From positions 1 to 64,000 of the forward strand of contig NZ_JASLGE010000043.1 of NCBI RefSeq assembly GCF_030150285.1: a DNA stretch of 64,000 nt. Reading direction: 5' to 3'. Positions 1 through 8,923 of this stretch are shown in pieces (positions within the stretch are counted from its first letter, which is position 1; each line of letters starts with the position of its first letter). A program made the translations under genes and the position numbers. The notes under the pieces are model-generated. The model was not told the DNA's origin, did not search any database, and saw nothing but the letters and a program-made list of their open reading frames with translations. This DNA is from Pseudomonas sp. (GTDB taxonomy: Bacteria > Pseudomonadota > Gammaproteobacteria > Pseudomonadales > Pseudomonadaceae).

Positions 1-122
1 CGTTCGGCCTTCGCTGCGCTCAGGTTCCCTCGCTCCGGTCCCGCTCCGAGGGCACGCCGAGACGGGCCATCCTTGGCCCGACACGGCTTTCCCGGCATCC
101 ATGCCGGTCAACCCTCTACGCA
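1..122. repeat. Cluster of short GC-rich inverted repeats at the left edge
   Basis: This noncoding stretch holds perfect small hairpins: CGGGCCA (63-69) pairs with TGGCCCG (74-80), and CCGGCAT (92-98) pairs with ATGCCGG (101-107). No convincing reading frame runs through it. It looks like part of a dispersed Pseudomonas intergenic repeat, but only one copy is in the window, so that identity is inference. Confidence 0.4.
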
Positions 123-156
123 GAACCTGCTCTCGGCCTGCCGAAAGGGGCTTGTA

Positions 157-192
157 GATCAAGATCAAGATCAAGATCAAGATCAAGATCAA
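157..192. repeat. Hexanucleotide tandem repeat, six copies of GATCAA
   Basis: Six perfect head-to-tail copies of GATCAA lie between the left-edge hairpins and the REP-like block. Perfect short tandem repeats of this type can vary in copy number by slippage. There are no spacers, so it is not a CRISPR array. Confidence 0.9.
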
Positions 193-212
193 CGGCGCGT
201 GCGGCGTGTTCC

Positions 213-410
213 GTAGCAGTTGCCGAGCCTGGCGAGGCTACGTCCGATTGCGTAGCGATCGTAAAACCTAAGTCCCGGATCTATCAGGAACACTGCGCTG
301 CATGGTTTCACGACGCCTTTGGCACCGGACGTAGCCTCGTTCTACTCGTCAACGACTCTATGTAGTCGCTGCCGCAGGCTGCGATCGATTGCGCAGCGAT
401 CGTCAACCCT
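213..410. repeat. Composite REP-like repeat block
   Basis: Three related palindromic units can be read. GTAGCAGTTGCCGAGCC at 213 leads into CGAGGCTACGTCCG. The inverted version, CGGACGTAGCCTCG, occurs near 328. A third unit begins GTAGTCGCTGCCGCAGG at about 363 and ends GCGCAGCGATCG. The same words recur at 8811-8909 and 24361-24498, so this is a dispersed extragenic palindromic family. It lies downstream of the cytochrome b561 gene. With the flanking repeats it accounts for the 418 gene-free bases at the left edge. Confidence 0.75.
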
Positions 411-418
411 GATGCCCA

Positions 419-970
419 TTAGCCGCGGCGCTCTGGCAGCATGCGCAACAGGGTGTTGTCTTTGATGAGGTAGTGGTGCGCCAGGCCAGCCACGGCGTGG
501 AGGCCGATCAGCCAGTAGCCGAGGGTGCCGCCCAGTTCATGCCAGCTTTTGATCTGCCGGGCAAAGTCGGGGTCTTTGGCGGTGAGTACGGGCAGGTCCA
601 GGCCGTAGAAGAATACCGGTTTGTCGTTGTAGCTCAGTACCAAATAACCCAGCACCGGCATGCCAATCATTAGTGCGTACAGGGCCCAGTGCATCAAGGT
701 AGCAAGGGCGCTTTGCCAGGCCGGTGGCGGTGGGGTGATTTTGGGGGCAACGCCCAGTGTGCGGGCCAGCAGCCGTAACCACACCAGCGCGAAAACGGTC
801 AGGCCGAACATAAAGTGTGCGTCTTTCATCAGGTTGCGGCCGATGCTGTCTTTCGGAAAGATTCCGCGCAGTTCTATCGAGGCGTAGATCAGGATAAAGA
901 GCACGACGGTCACCCAATGCAGGGCAATGGACAGGCGGCTGTAGTGGTTGACGGTGCTTTTCCAGGACAT
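419..970 (-). CDS. Cytochrome b561 family protein
   Basis: A 183-residue inner-membrane di-haem b-type cytochrome, probably moving electrons between the quinone pool and a partner. Four hydrophobic helices are visible. Likely haem-ligand histidines are H18 (in LHW) and H52 (in KDAHF), plus histidines in MHWALY and LHAVAG. Length fits the bacterial b561 (CybB/YodB) family. It is transcribed leftward toward the repeat block and is not obviously in an operon; its promoter should lie in 971-1063. The electron donor and acceptor cannot be read from sequence. A second b561 protein at 27008 belongs to a different, sigma-factor-linked module. Confidence 0.88.
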   Translation of the reverse strand: MSWKSTVNHYSRLSIALHWVTVVLFILIYASIELRGIFPKDSIGRNLMKDAHFMFGLTVFALVWLRLLARTLGVAPKITPPPPAWQSALATLMHWALYALMIGMPVLGYLVLSYNDKPVFFYGLDLPVLTAKDPDFARQIKSWHELGGTLGYWLIGLHAVAGLAHHYLIKDNTLLRMLPERRG

Positions 971-1063
971 GGTGTTTCCTCACAGGTCAGGGGTGAATCC
1001 CCGCTCTTGCTGACGGGGTACGTATCACTGTAACCGTACTGCGGGCAATTGCACTGCGGTGTG

Positions 1064-2020
1064 TCAGTTGTCGACGTGGGCCGGCAGGTTGGGCCATTGG
1101 TCGGATACCAGGAACAGGCGTTGCGCTTCTTCCCAGTCGCCGTGGCCGGTGGCCGTGAGGCGCACCATGAGTTGGGCGGGGGCCAGCGGGTGCAGTTCGG
1201 CCAGCCAAATGTGCAGTTGTTCTGTGCTCCATAACCCTTCGGGCCCGTAATGCGCGGGGGCCAGCCAGGCGTGCCGTGGCAGCGGTTGCCAGCAGCCCGG
1301 TTCGCTCTGGCGTATAAACGCCGGCCAGTCCCGCTGATGCAGCCAGTGCCCGCGCAAGTGCTGCGGGTGCGCGCCGGTGGGGGGCAGGGCGTGTCTGGGC
1401 CAGGGGTACAGCAGGTAACCGCCCAGCCAGACATGGGTCTGGAACGTGTGTACCCCCAGTTCAGCCAGGATGCGGCGGCTTTCGGGGCGGCTGGACATGG
1501 GCAGTTGGTGCTGGCTGAAGTGTTTGAGTTTGCGGTCCAGCCGGTCGTTGCTGCCAGGCCCCAGCCATTGCGCCGGGTCGCTGCCGTTGCCGTACGGGGG
1601 GCCCAGGTAGAGTTTGATCGCCAATTCGAAGTGGTGAGCGCCGTCGCGGTCACGCAGCACCAGGTCCAGTTCGCCCAGGGTATGGCCACGCTCACGGATG
1701 GGCAGGTTGGCCGCTATCAGTTCGACACCCGGTGCGTGCTGTATAGCAAATTGCCAGAGCCGCTCGTAGTAGCGGCCCAGGCGTCGGGTGGTGGCCAGGG
1801 CCAGCCAGGCTTGCAGCGGTTCGCTGTGTTGGTCCAGTGCGTGTAGCCAGTGCGCCAGTTGTTCGGGCGCGCGCACCCAGTCGCTGCCCGCCAGCGGGTG
1901 GCGCTGTGGCCAGGGCGTGTGGTCGAGCATGGGCGGGGCGAGGATCACCCACGCCAAATCGCGCACCTCGGGGTGACGCAATTGGCGGGGCAGGTTGAGC
2001 AGGTCGGGGAACAGGATCAT
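1064..2020 (-). CDS. DUF1853 family protein
   Basis: A soluble protein of about 318 residues that I place in DUF1853 from its start (MILFPDLLNLPRQLRHPEVRDL) and its placement divergent from nadK. The frame is open to 2113, but the ATG at 2020 begins the family-like sequence, so I chose it. No signal peptide or membrane segment is seen. Acidic and aromatic stretches such as ELDLVLRD and HHFELAIKLYL resemble the core strands of restriction-endonuclease-like folds; this is a weak inference. Biochemical function is unknown. Confidence 0.7.
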   Translation of the reverse strand: MILFPDLLNLPRQLRHPEVRDLAWVILAPPMLDHTPWPQRHPLAGSDWVRAPEQLAHWLHALDQHSEPLQAWLALATTRRLGRYYERLWQFAIQHAPGVELIAANLPIRERGHTLGELDLVLRDRDGAHHFELAIKLYLGPPYGNGSDPAQWLGPGSNDRLDRKLKHFSQHQLPMSSRPESRRILAELGVHTFQTHVWLGGYLLYPWPRHALPPTGAHPQHLRGHWLHQRDWPAFIRQSEPGCWQPLPRHAWLAPAHYGPEGLWSTEQLHIWLAELHPLAPAQLMVRLTATGHGDWEEAQRLFLVSDQWPNLPAHVDN

Positions 2021-2136
2021 CCTGCGAGCATAGCTGTTTGCCCGGCTGTTTGTCCGACAACTGAAAGGGTTTTGTCTATCGTCATCTTTCGCCCATAATC
2101 GCTGCTTTAGCACGCCTTGAACCCCGCAGGAGCCTC

Positions 2137-3027
2137 ATGGAACACTTTCGTAATATCGGCATCATTGGTCGTTTGGGCAGTTCTCAAGTGCTCGACACGG
2201 TTCGCCGACTGAAAAAATTCCTGCTCGCGCGGCATATGCATGTGATTCTCGAAGACACCATCGCCGAGGTGTTGCCCGGCCACGGCCTGCAAACCTCGTC
2301 GCGCAAGATGCTCGGTGAAGTGTGTGACATGGTGATTGTGGTAGGCGGTGACGGCAGCTTGCTCGGTGCGGCCCGGGCGCTGGCCCGCCACAATGTGCCG
2401 GTGTTGGGCATTAACCGGGGCAGCCTGGGCTTTTTGACCGATATCCGCCCCGATGAGCTGGAAGTCAAAGTGGCCGAAGTGCTCGATGGCCATTACCTGG
2501 TTGAAAACCGCTTTCTGTTGCAGGCCGAAGTGCGTCGCCACGGCGAAGCCATCGGCCAAGGCGACGCCTTGAATGATGTGGTGCTGCACCCCGGCAAGTC
2601 CACGCGCATGATCGAGTTTGAGTTGCACATCGACGGGCAGTTTGTATGCAGCCAGAAGGCCGACGGCCTGATCGTGGCCACGCCCACCGGCTCTACGGCT
2701 TATGCCATGTCGGCGGGCGGGCCGATCATGCACCCCAAGCTCGACGCTATCGTGATTGTGCCGATGTACCCGCACACCCTCAGCAGCCGGCCGATTGTGG
2801 TAGACGGCAACAGCGAACTGAAAATCGTCGTGGCCAAAGACATGCAGATCTACCCGCAGGTTTCGTGCGACGGTCAGAACCATTTCACCTGTGCGCCGGG
2901 TGACACCATTACCGTCAGCAAAAAAGCCCAAAAGCTGCGCCTGATTCACCCGCTGGACCACAACTACTATGAGGTGTGTCGTACCAAACTCGGCTGGGGT
3001 AGCCGCCTGGGCGGTAGGAGCGACTGA
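2137..3027 (+). CDS. nadK: NAD kinase
   Basis: Phosphorylates NAD+ to NADP+ in the cytoplasm. The 296-residue length is standard. The diagnostic GGDGS motif is at residues 70-74, followed by the NDVVLHPGK and ATPTGSTAYAMSAGGP segments that bind NAD and position the diphosphate. An AGGAG ribosome site precedes the ATG. The gene is divergent from DUF1853 and its stop (TGATG) overlaps the start of the phosphoesterase gene, so nadK, the phosphoesterase and the rhomboid gene are probably co-transcribed and translationally coupled. Confidence 0.97.
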   Translation: MEHFRNIGIIGRLGSSQVLDTVRRLKKFLLARHMHVILEDTIAEVLPGHGLQTSSRKMLGEVCDMVIVVGGDGSLLGAARALARHNVPVLGINRGSLGFLTDIRPDELEVKVAEVLDGHYLVENRFLLQAEVRRHGEAIGQGDALNDVVLHPGKSTRMIEFELHIDGQFVCSQKADGLIVATPTGSTAYAMSAGGPIMHPKLDAIVIVPMYPHTLSSRPIVVDGNSELKIVVAKDMQIYPQVSCDGQNHFTCAPGDTITVSKKAQKLRLIHPLDHNYYEVCRTKLGWGSRLGGRSD

Positions 3028-3998
3028 TGCTCGATCCTGCGCGCAGTTACGATTTGATCGGTGACGTGCATGGCTGTGCTCATACCCTTGAGCACCTGCT
3101 GGAGCGTCTGGGCTATCGCAAACTCGCCGGTACCTGGCGACACCCGCAACGGATGGCGGTGTTTCTCGGTGACATCATTGATCGCGGCCCGCGTATACGT
3201 GAGGCGCTGCATATTGTGTACGACATGGTGCAGGCCGGTCAGGCGCTGTGCCTGATGGGCAACCATGAATTCAACGCGCTGGGCTGGTGCACCCCGGCAC
3301 CGGCGGGCAGCGGCAAGCAGTACGTGCGCGAGCACAACCCGCGTCACACCCGCCTTATTCACGAAACCCTGGAACAATTTGCCCTGTACCCCGGCGAGTG
3401 GCATGACTTTGTGCAGTGGTTTTACGAGATGCCACTGTTTGTCGATGCCGGGCGCTTTCGGGTGGTGCATGCCTGTTGGGATGCCGAGGTGATCGCCACC
3501 TTGCGGGCCCAGTTCCCCGATGGTTGCATCGATGAGCACTTTTTGCAGGCCGCCGCCGTGACGGACAGCTTCGCTGACCTGAGCTTTAACCGGCTGTTGC
3601 GCGGCACGGATATGCGTTTGCCCGGCGGCATGACCCTGACCGGCGGCGATGGCCTGACACGGGCGTTCTTTCGCACCAAATTCTGGGAAGACGACCCCAA
3701 GACTTACGGAGACATCGTGTTCCAACCCGACGCATTGCCTGAACGTGTGGCGCAACAGCCACTCACCTCGACGGAGAAAGGGGCCTTATTGCGTTACGCC
3801 AGTGACGAGCCCCTGCTGTTTGTCGGGCACTACTGGCGCAGCGGCAAACCGGCCCCGATCCGGCCGAACCTGGCCTGCCTGGATTACAGCGCCGTGTTGT
3901 ACGGCAAGCTGGTGGCCTACCGGCTGGATCAGGAAACCCGTCTCGACCCGCGCAAGTTCGTGTGGGTGGATGTTGAACGCCCGGAGGCCCTGCAATGA
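3027..3998 (+). CDS. Metallophosphoesterase (calcineurin-like / PPP family)
   Basis: A 323-residue cytoplasmic two-metal phosphatase. The PPP signatures are in order: GDVHG at 12-16, GDIIDRG at 48-54 and GNHE at 78-81, with a later VGHYW that would supply a metal-ligand histidine. Its start overlaps the nadK stop and its end overlaps the rhomboid start by four bases, so it sits in the middle of a tight operon. Substrate is not evident; related proteins include serine/threonine phosphatases and ApaH-like nucleotide hydrolases. Confidence 0.88.
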   Translation: MLDPARSYDLIGDVHGCAHTLEHLLERLGYRKLAGTWRHPQRMAVFLGDIIDRGPRIREALHIVYDMVQAGQALCLMGNHEFNALGWCTPAPAGSGKQYVREHNPRHTRLIHETLEQFALYPGEWHDFVQWFYEMPLFVDAGRFRVVHACWDAEVIATLRAQFPDGCIDEHFLQAAAVTDSFADLSFNRLLRGTDMRLPGGMTLTGGDGLTRAFFRTKFWEDDPKTYGDIVFQPDALPERVAQQPLTSTEKGALLRYASDEPLLFVGHYWRSGKPAPIRPNLACLDYSAVLYGKLVAYRLDQETRLDPRKFVWVDVERPEALQ

Positions 3999-4864
3999 GC
4001 CATGTCGAGGTATTGCGCCTGCCGTTGTCGGTCGACCTCAGTGGGTTTGTGAACTTGCTGCGCCGCTTGCAAGTGCCGCACCGGGTCACAGAGGAGGTGG
4101 GTAACCAAGTGCTGTGGGTGCCCGAACCTATCGCCGGCGATGTGTTGAGCCTGTACCAGCGCTACCCCGAAGGCGACCCGGCCCACGAACTGCCGATCGC
4201 CGAGCGCCCGCCTGCCATGGCTCGCCCCGGTATCGTCCAACAGTTACGCGCCAGCCCGGCCACGGCGGTGGTGCTGCTGCTGAGCGTGCTGGTGGCGGTG
4301 GTGACGCAACTGGGCGACAACCTGTCGGCCCTGCGCGCGCTGACGTTTGTCGACTTCAGCCTGCACGGCCCGTATATCCAGTTCAACAGCCTGTCAGACA
4401 CCTGGGCGTCAGGGCAGTGGTGGCGCTTGTTCACGCCTATGCTGATTCACTTCGGTTTCCTGCACATCGCCATGAACGGCATGTGGTTCTGGGAGTTGGG
4501 GCGACGCATTGAAATGCGCCAAGGCAGCATCAACCTCATCGGTTTGAGCCTGTTGTTCAGCCTGGTGTCCAATTTTGCGCAATACCTGTTCGGTGGCCCG
4601 AGCCTGTTTGGCGGGTTGTCCGGCGTGTTGTATGGCCTGCTGGGGCATGTGTGGATTTACCAGCGCATGGCCCCGAACCCGCTTTATCACCTGCCGCGTG
4701 GCGTACTGGTGATGATGCTGGTGTGGCTGGCGCTGTGCATGTCCGGGCTGGTGTCGATGATCGGCTTTGGCCAAATCGCCAACGCGGCCCACGTAGGCGG
4801 CTTGTTGATTGGCTGCCTGACTGGTTTGCTGGGCGGCCTGTGGGCACGGCGCAAACCGGTATAA
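3995..4864 (+). CDS. Rhomboid family intramembrane serine protease
   Basis: A 289-residue inner-membrane protease. About 85 soluble residues precede the first hydrophobic helix (ATAVVLLLSVLVAVVTQL). The catalytic serine is in GGLSGVLYGLLG, and the partner histidine in NAAHVGG on a later helix; the HIAMNGMWFWELG segment matches the loop after the first core helices. About six membrane segments are visible. The soluble N-terminus resembles a GlpG cytoplasmic domain. It is the third gene of the nadK operon with an ATGA overlap. The cleaved substrate is unknown. Confidence 0.9.
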   Translation: MSHVEVLRLPLSVDLSGFVNLLRRLQVPHRVTEEVGNQVLWVPEPIAGDVLSLYQRYPEGDPAHELPIAERPPAMARPGIVQQLRASPATAVVLLLSVLVAVVTQLGDNLSALRALTFVDFSLHGPYIQFNSLSDTWASGQWWRLFTPMLIHFGFLHIAMNGMWFWELGRRIEMRQGSINLIGLSLLFSLVSNFAQYLFGGPSLFGGLSGVLYGLLGHVWIYQRMAPNPLYHLPRGVLVMMLVWLALCMSGLVSMIGFGQIANAAHVGGLLIGCLTGLLGGLWARRKPV

Positions 4865-4867
4865 ACA

Positions 4868-4922
4868 GTGTAGGAGCGAGCTCGCTCGCGATCTTTGAAC
4901 GATCCAAAGGTCGCACCTACAC
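4868..4922. repeat. REP-type inverted repeat
   Basis: GTGTAGGAGCGA (4868-4879) is mirrored by TCGCACCTACAC (4911-4922), 12-base arms with one mismatch. Inside it is the GAGCTCGCTCGCGATC core shared with the repeat at 32601. It lies between the rhomboid and YeaC-like genes and could act as an mRNA-stabilising hairpin or weak terminator. Confidence 0.75.
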
Positions 4923-4953
4923 CCTAGTTAACGTTCAAGAGCGGAATCGAACC

Positions 4954-5214
4954 ATGTCCTCTTTCAATGAAATGATTCAAAACATCACCCCTGAAATCTA
5001 TGAAAGCCTGAAACTGGCCGTTGAAATCGGCAAGTGGGCCGATGGCAACAAGCTCACGGCCGAGCAGCGCGAACTGTCGCTGCAGGCGATGATCGCCTGG
5101 GAAGTCCAGAACCTGCCTGAAGACCAGCGCACCGGTTACATGGGCCCACAGGAGTGCAGCTCCAAGTCGGCCCCCGTGCCTAATATTCTGTTCAAGTCGG
5201 ATGCCATCCATTGA
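4954..5214 (+). CDS. YeaC-like small protein (DUF1315)
   Basis: An 86-residue soluble protein whose sequence (FNEMIQNITPEIYESLKLAVE...) matches my memory of the YeaC/DUF1315 family. Role unknown. The open frame extends far upstream, but the ATG at 4954 begins the family-like sequence. It is acidic and mostly helical, with one cysteine near the C-terminus (PQECSS) and no membrane segment. It overlaps the next gene's frame, suggesting co-translation with the DUF2797 gene. Confidence 0.8.
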   Translation: MSSFNEMIQNITPEIYESLKLAVEIGKWADGNKLTAEQRELSLQAMIAWEVQNLPEDQRTGYMGPQECSSKSAPVPNILFKSDAIH

Positions 5215-5219
5215 TTGAG

Positions 5220-6041
5220 ATGGGTCGCGGTGCAATCAGCAAAATGTCGGCACGCCTAGGGGCACCGACCGTTCAATATGCGTTTCGCTTGGGCGACCTG
5301 GAGGTGCCGGTCAACCCCTTGATCGGCAGCCGCCTGCGCCTGGAATTCCTGGGGGCGATCAATTGCACCCATTGCGGGCGCACAACCAAAAAGAGCTTCA
5401 GCCAGGGCTATTGCTACCCGTGCATGACCAAACTGGCCCAGTGCGACGTGTGCATCATGAGCCCGGAGCGCTGCCATTACGATGCCGGCACGTGCCGTGA
5501 CCCGTCGTGGGGCGAGCAGTTCTGCATGACCGACCACGTGGTGTACCTGGCCAACTCTTCCGGGGTTAAGGTGGGCATTACCCGCGCCACGCAACTGCCC
5601 ACCCGCTGGCTCGACCAGGGGGCTAGCCAGGCGTTGCCGATTGTGCGGGTTTCCACTCGCCAGCAGTCCGGCTTTGTCGAAGATTTGTTCCGCTCGCAAG
5701 TGGCCGACCGCACCAACTGGCGCGCGTTGCTCAAGGGCGATGCCGAACCGGTCGACCTGGTGGCGGTACGCGAGCAGTTGTTCGCCAGTTGTGCCGAAGG
5801 CTTCACCGGTTTGCAGGAACGCTTTGGCCTGCAAGCCATTCAGCCGCTGCACGACGTTACGCCCATCGAGATGTGTTACCCGGTGGAACAGTACCCGGCC
5901 AAGATCGTGAGCTTTAATCTGGACAAAGACCCGATCGTCGAAGGCACGTTGATGGGCGTCAAGGGTCAATACCTGATCTTCGACACCGGCGTGATCAATA
6001 TTCGTAAATACACGGCTTACCAACTGGCCGTGCATCAGTAG
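5220..6041 (+). CDS. DUF2797 family protein with N-terminal cysteine clusters
   Basis: About 273 residues from the ATG at 5220; a TTG at 5211 in the same frame overlaps the upstream stop and is an alternative start. The N-terminal third carries CTHC, CYPC, CDVC and further cysteines, consistent with two zinc-ribbon-like sites. After them comes a segment of the form HVVYLANS..VKVGITR...RWLDQGAS. This looks like a GIY-YIG nuclease core with altered catalytic residues; that is my inference from pattern. Family function is unknown. It sits between the YeaC-like gene and pepN on the same strand. Confidence 0.75.
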   Translation: MGRGAISKMSARLGAPTVQYAFRLGDLEVPVNPLIGSRLRLEFLGAINCTHCGRTTKKSFSQGYCYPCMTKLAQCDVCIMSPERCHYDAGTCRDPSWGEQFCMTDHVVYLANSSGVKVGITRATQLPTRWLDQGASQALPIVRVSTRQQSGFVEDLFRSQVADRTNWRALLKGDAEPVDLVAVREQLFASCAEGFTGLQERFGLQAIQPLHDVTPIEMCYPVEQYPAKIVSFNLDKDPIVEGTLMGVKGQYLIFDTGVINIRKYTAYQLAVHQ

Positions 6042-6053
6042 AAGGATTCCCGC

Positions 6054-8711
6054 ATGCGCACCGAACAACCCAAAATGATCTACCTCAAGGACTACCAGGC
6101 GCCCGAGTACCTGATCGATGAAACGCACCTGACCTTTGAGTTGTTCGAGGACCACACGCGGGTCCATGCGCAACTGGTAATGCGCCGCAACCCGCAACGC
6201 GGCGCGGGGTTGCCGCCGCTGGTGCTGGACGGCCAGCAACTGGAACTGGTGTCGGTCACGCTCGATGACGTGGAACTGACCGCCGCCGACTACCAGTTGA
6301 GCGACAGCCATCTGACCCTGCACCCTGCTGCCGAGCAGTTTGTGGTGGACACCAGCGTCATCATTCACCCCGAAAGCAACACCGCGCTGGAAGGCCTGTA
6401 CACCTCTGGCACGATGTTCTGCACCCAATGCGAGGCCGAAGGCTTTCGCAAGATCACTTACTACCTCGACCGCCCGGACGTGATGAGCATCTTCACCACC
6501 ACCGTGGTGGCCGAGCAGCATCGCTACCCGATCCTGTTGTCCAACGGCAACCCGATTGCCAGCGGCCCCGATGAAGACGGCCGTCACTGGGCGACCTGGG
6601 AAGACCCGTTCAAAAAGCCGGCGTACCTGTTTGCGCTGGTGGCCGGTGATTTATGGTGCGTGGAAGACACTTTCACCACGATGAGCGGCCGCGACGTGGC
6701 GCTGCGCATTTATGTCGAGCCGGAAAACATCGACAAATGCCAGCATGCAATGAACAGCTTGAAAAAATCCATGCGTTGGGATGAAGAGGCCTACGGTCGT
6801 GAATACGACCTGGACATCTTTATGATCGTGGCCGTGAGCGACTTCAACATGGGCGCGATGGAGAACAAGGGCCTCAACATCTTCAACTCCAGCGCCGTGC
6901 TGGCCCGCGCCGAAACCGCCACCGACGCTGCCCACCAGCGGGTTGAAGCCATCGTCGCCCACGAATACTTCCACAACTGGTCGGGCAACCGCGTGACCTG
7001 CCGCGACTGGTTTCAGTTGTCGCTCAAGGAAGGCTTCACGGTGTTCCGTGACTCACAATTCTCGGCCGACATGAACTCTGCCACCGTCAAGCGTATTCAG
7101 GACGTGGCGTTTCTGCGCACCCACCAGTTTGCCGAAGATGCCGGCCCCATGGCCCACGCCGTGCGCCCGGACAGCTTTATCGAGATCTCCAACTTCTACA
7201 CCCTGACCGTGTACGAGAAGGGTTCTGAAGTGGTGCGCATGCTGCACACCCTGCTGGGGGGCGAGGGCTTTCGCCGCGGCAGCGACCTGTATTTCGAGCG
7301 CCACGACGGCCAGGCCGTGACCTGCGATGACTTTATCCGGGCCATGGAAGACGCCAATGGTGTGGACCTCACCCCCTTCAAGCGCTGGTACAGCCAGGCC
7401 GGCACCCCGCGTTTGGCGGTGAGCGAACAGTACGACGCGGCCCAGGGCAGCTACCGCCTGACCTTCAGCCAAAGCTGCCCGGCCACACCGGGCCAGGCTG
7501 AAAAACTACCGTTTGTGATCCCGGTTGAACTGGGCCTGCTCAATGCCCAGGGTGCCGAAATTCCGTTGCAACTGGCTGGAGAGCCGGCGGCCGTGGGCAC
7601 GAGCCGCGTGCTGTCGGTCACCGAGGCCGAACAGACCTTCACTTTTGTGGGCCTTGGCGAAAAACCGCTGCCGTCCCTGCTACGTGGTCTGTCGGCCCCG
7701 GTCAAATTGCATTTTGCCTACACACCTGACCAACTGATGTTCCTCATGCAGCACGACAGCGACGGCTTCAACCGTTGGGACGCGGGCCAGCAACTGGCGG
7801 TGCAAGTGCTGCAAGGGTTGATCGGCCAGCACCAGCGCGGCGAAGCGCTGGTGATGGACCCGCGCCTGATTGAAGCGCTGCGCAGCGTGTTGGGCAACAC
7901 CCAACTGGACCAGGCCATGGTGGCTGAAATGCTGTCGTTGCCGGGCGAGGCCTACCTCACCGAAATCAGCGACGTGGCCGATGTCGACGCCATTCACACG
8001 GCGCGTGAATTTGCCCGTCAGCAACTGGCCGAGCACCTGTTCGACGACCTGTGGGTCCGCTACCAGGCCAACCGCGACATTTCCCGCGTGACGCCTTACG
8101 TCGCTGAAGCCGAGCATTTTGCCCGCCGTGCCCTGCAAAACATTGCGCTGTCGTACCTGATGCTCAGTGGCCGGCCGCAAGTGCTGGCCGCGACCCTTGA
8201 GCAATTCGAACACAGCGACAACATGACCGAACGCCTGACGGCGCTGGCGGTGCTGGTCAACTCGCCGTACGACGCTGAAAAAGCCGTTGCGCTGGCCAGT
8301 TTTGCCGAACAGTTCAAAGACAACCCGCTGGTCATGGATCAATGGTTCAGCGTGCAAGCGGGCAGCCCGTTGGCGGGTGGTTTAGAGCGCGTGCAGCAGT
8401 TGATGCAGCACCCGGCATTCACCCTCAAAAACCCGAACAAGGTACGGGCATTGGTGGGCACTTTTGCTGGGCAGAACCTGATTAACTTCCATGCGGCGGA
8501 CGGTTCGGGGTATCGGTTCCTTGCCGACCTGGTGATCGAACTGAACGGCTTTAACCCACAGATCGCCTCGCGGCAACTGGCCCCCCTGACACGCTGGCGC
8601 AAATACGACAGCGCCCGTCAGGCACTGATGAAAGCTGAACTGGAACGCATCCGCAACTCGGGCGAACTGTCCAGTGACGTGTTTGAAGTGGTCAGCAAAA
8701 GCCTGGCGTAA
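6054..8711 (+). CDS. pepN: Aminopeptidase N
   Basis: A cytoplasmic M1-family zinc metallopeptidase that removes N-terminal residues during peptide turnover. At 885 residues it has the length of gamma-proteobacterial PepN. The GAMEN substrate-binding motif is at residues 267-271 and the zinc motif HEYFH at 303-307, with the third ligand glutamate in LKEG about 19 residues later. An AAGGA ribosome site precedes the ATG, 12 bases after the DUF2797 stop. A likely terminator follows, so it ends the transcription unit. Confidence 0.97.
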   Translation: MRTEQPKMIYLKDYQAPEYLIDETHLTFELFEDHTRVHAQLVMRRNPQRGAGLPPLVLDGQQLELVSVTLDDVELTAADYQLSDSHLTLHPAAEQFVVDTSVIIHPESNTALEGLYTSGTMFCTQCEAEGFRKITYYLDRPDVMSIFTTTVVAEQHRYPILLSNGNPIASGPDEDGRHWATWEDPFKKPAYLFALVAGDLWCVEDTFTTMSGRDVALRIYVEPENIDKCQHAMNSLKKSMRWDEEAYGREYDLDIFMIVAVSDFNMGAMENKGLNIFNSSAVLARAETATDAAHQRVEAIVAHEYFHNWSGNRVTCRDWFQLSLKEGFTVFRDSQFSADMNSATVKRIQDVAFLRTHQFAEDAGPMAHAVRPDSFIEISNFYTLTVYEKGSEVVRMLHTLLGGEGFRRGSDLYFERHDGQAVTCDDFIRAMEDANGVDLTPFKRWYSQAGTPRLAVSEQYDAAQGSYRLTFSQSCPATPGQAEKLPFVIPVELGLLNAQGAEIPLQLAGEPAAVGTSRVLSVTEAEQTFTFVGLGEKPLPSLLRGLSAPVKLHFAYTPDQLMFLMQHDSDGFNRWDAGQQLAVQVLQGLIGQHQRGEALVMDPRLIEALRSVLGNTQLDQAMVAEMLSLPGEAYLTEISDVADVDAIHTAREFARQQLAEHLFDDLWVRYQANRDISRVTPYVAEAEHFARRALQNIALSYLMLSGRPQVLAATLEQFEHSDNMTERLTALAVLVNSPYDAEKAVALASFAEQFKDNPLVMDQWFSVQAGSPLAGGLERVQQLMQHPAFTLKNPNKVRALVGTFAGQNLINFHAADGSGYRFLADLVIELNGFNPQIASRQLAPLTRWRKYDSARQALMKAELERIRNSGELSSDVFEVVSKSLA

Positions 8712-8722
8712 ACCGGGCGTAT

Positions 8723-8764
8723 AAAAAGGGCGCTGGTCGACTACACGGCCCGCGCCTTTTTTAT
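8723..8764 (+). terminator. Likely rho-independent terminator after pepN
   Basis: AAAAAGGGCGC (8723-8733) can pair with GCGCCTTTTTT at about 8752-8762. The stem has a one-base bulge and runs into a T-tract, so I rate it as likely rather than certain. Confidence 0.55.
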
Positions 8765-8810
8765 TACCACCGAAATCCGGGATTTGGCAGGTGTACCGCG
8801 TGATCTGATT

Positions 8811-8909
8811 TGACGACGCCTTCGGCGCCGGACGTAGCCTCGCAAGGCTCGGCAACTGCTACGCAAAGGTTGGCGATCGGGGCCGATTGCGCAGCGATCG
8901 TAAAGGCTG
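8811..8909. repeat. Composite REP-like repeat
   Basis: Shares GACGACGCC...GGC.CCGGACGTAGCCTCG and ATTGCGCAGCGATCGT with the block at 213-410. It fills the convergent gap between pepN and the GntR gene, a usual place for such elements. Confidence 0.75.
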
Positions 8910-8923
8910 TGGCCCAAATCGGA

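Noticed and set aside
157..192. Possible CRISPR array
   Set aside because: Repeats are only six bases and directly adjacent, with no spacers and no cas genes nearby.
5256..6587. Minus-strand frame of 443 codons over the DUF2797 and pepN genes
   Set aside because: Antisense to two supported genes, no family character.
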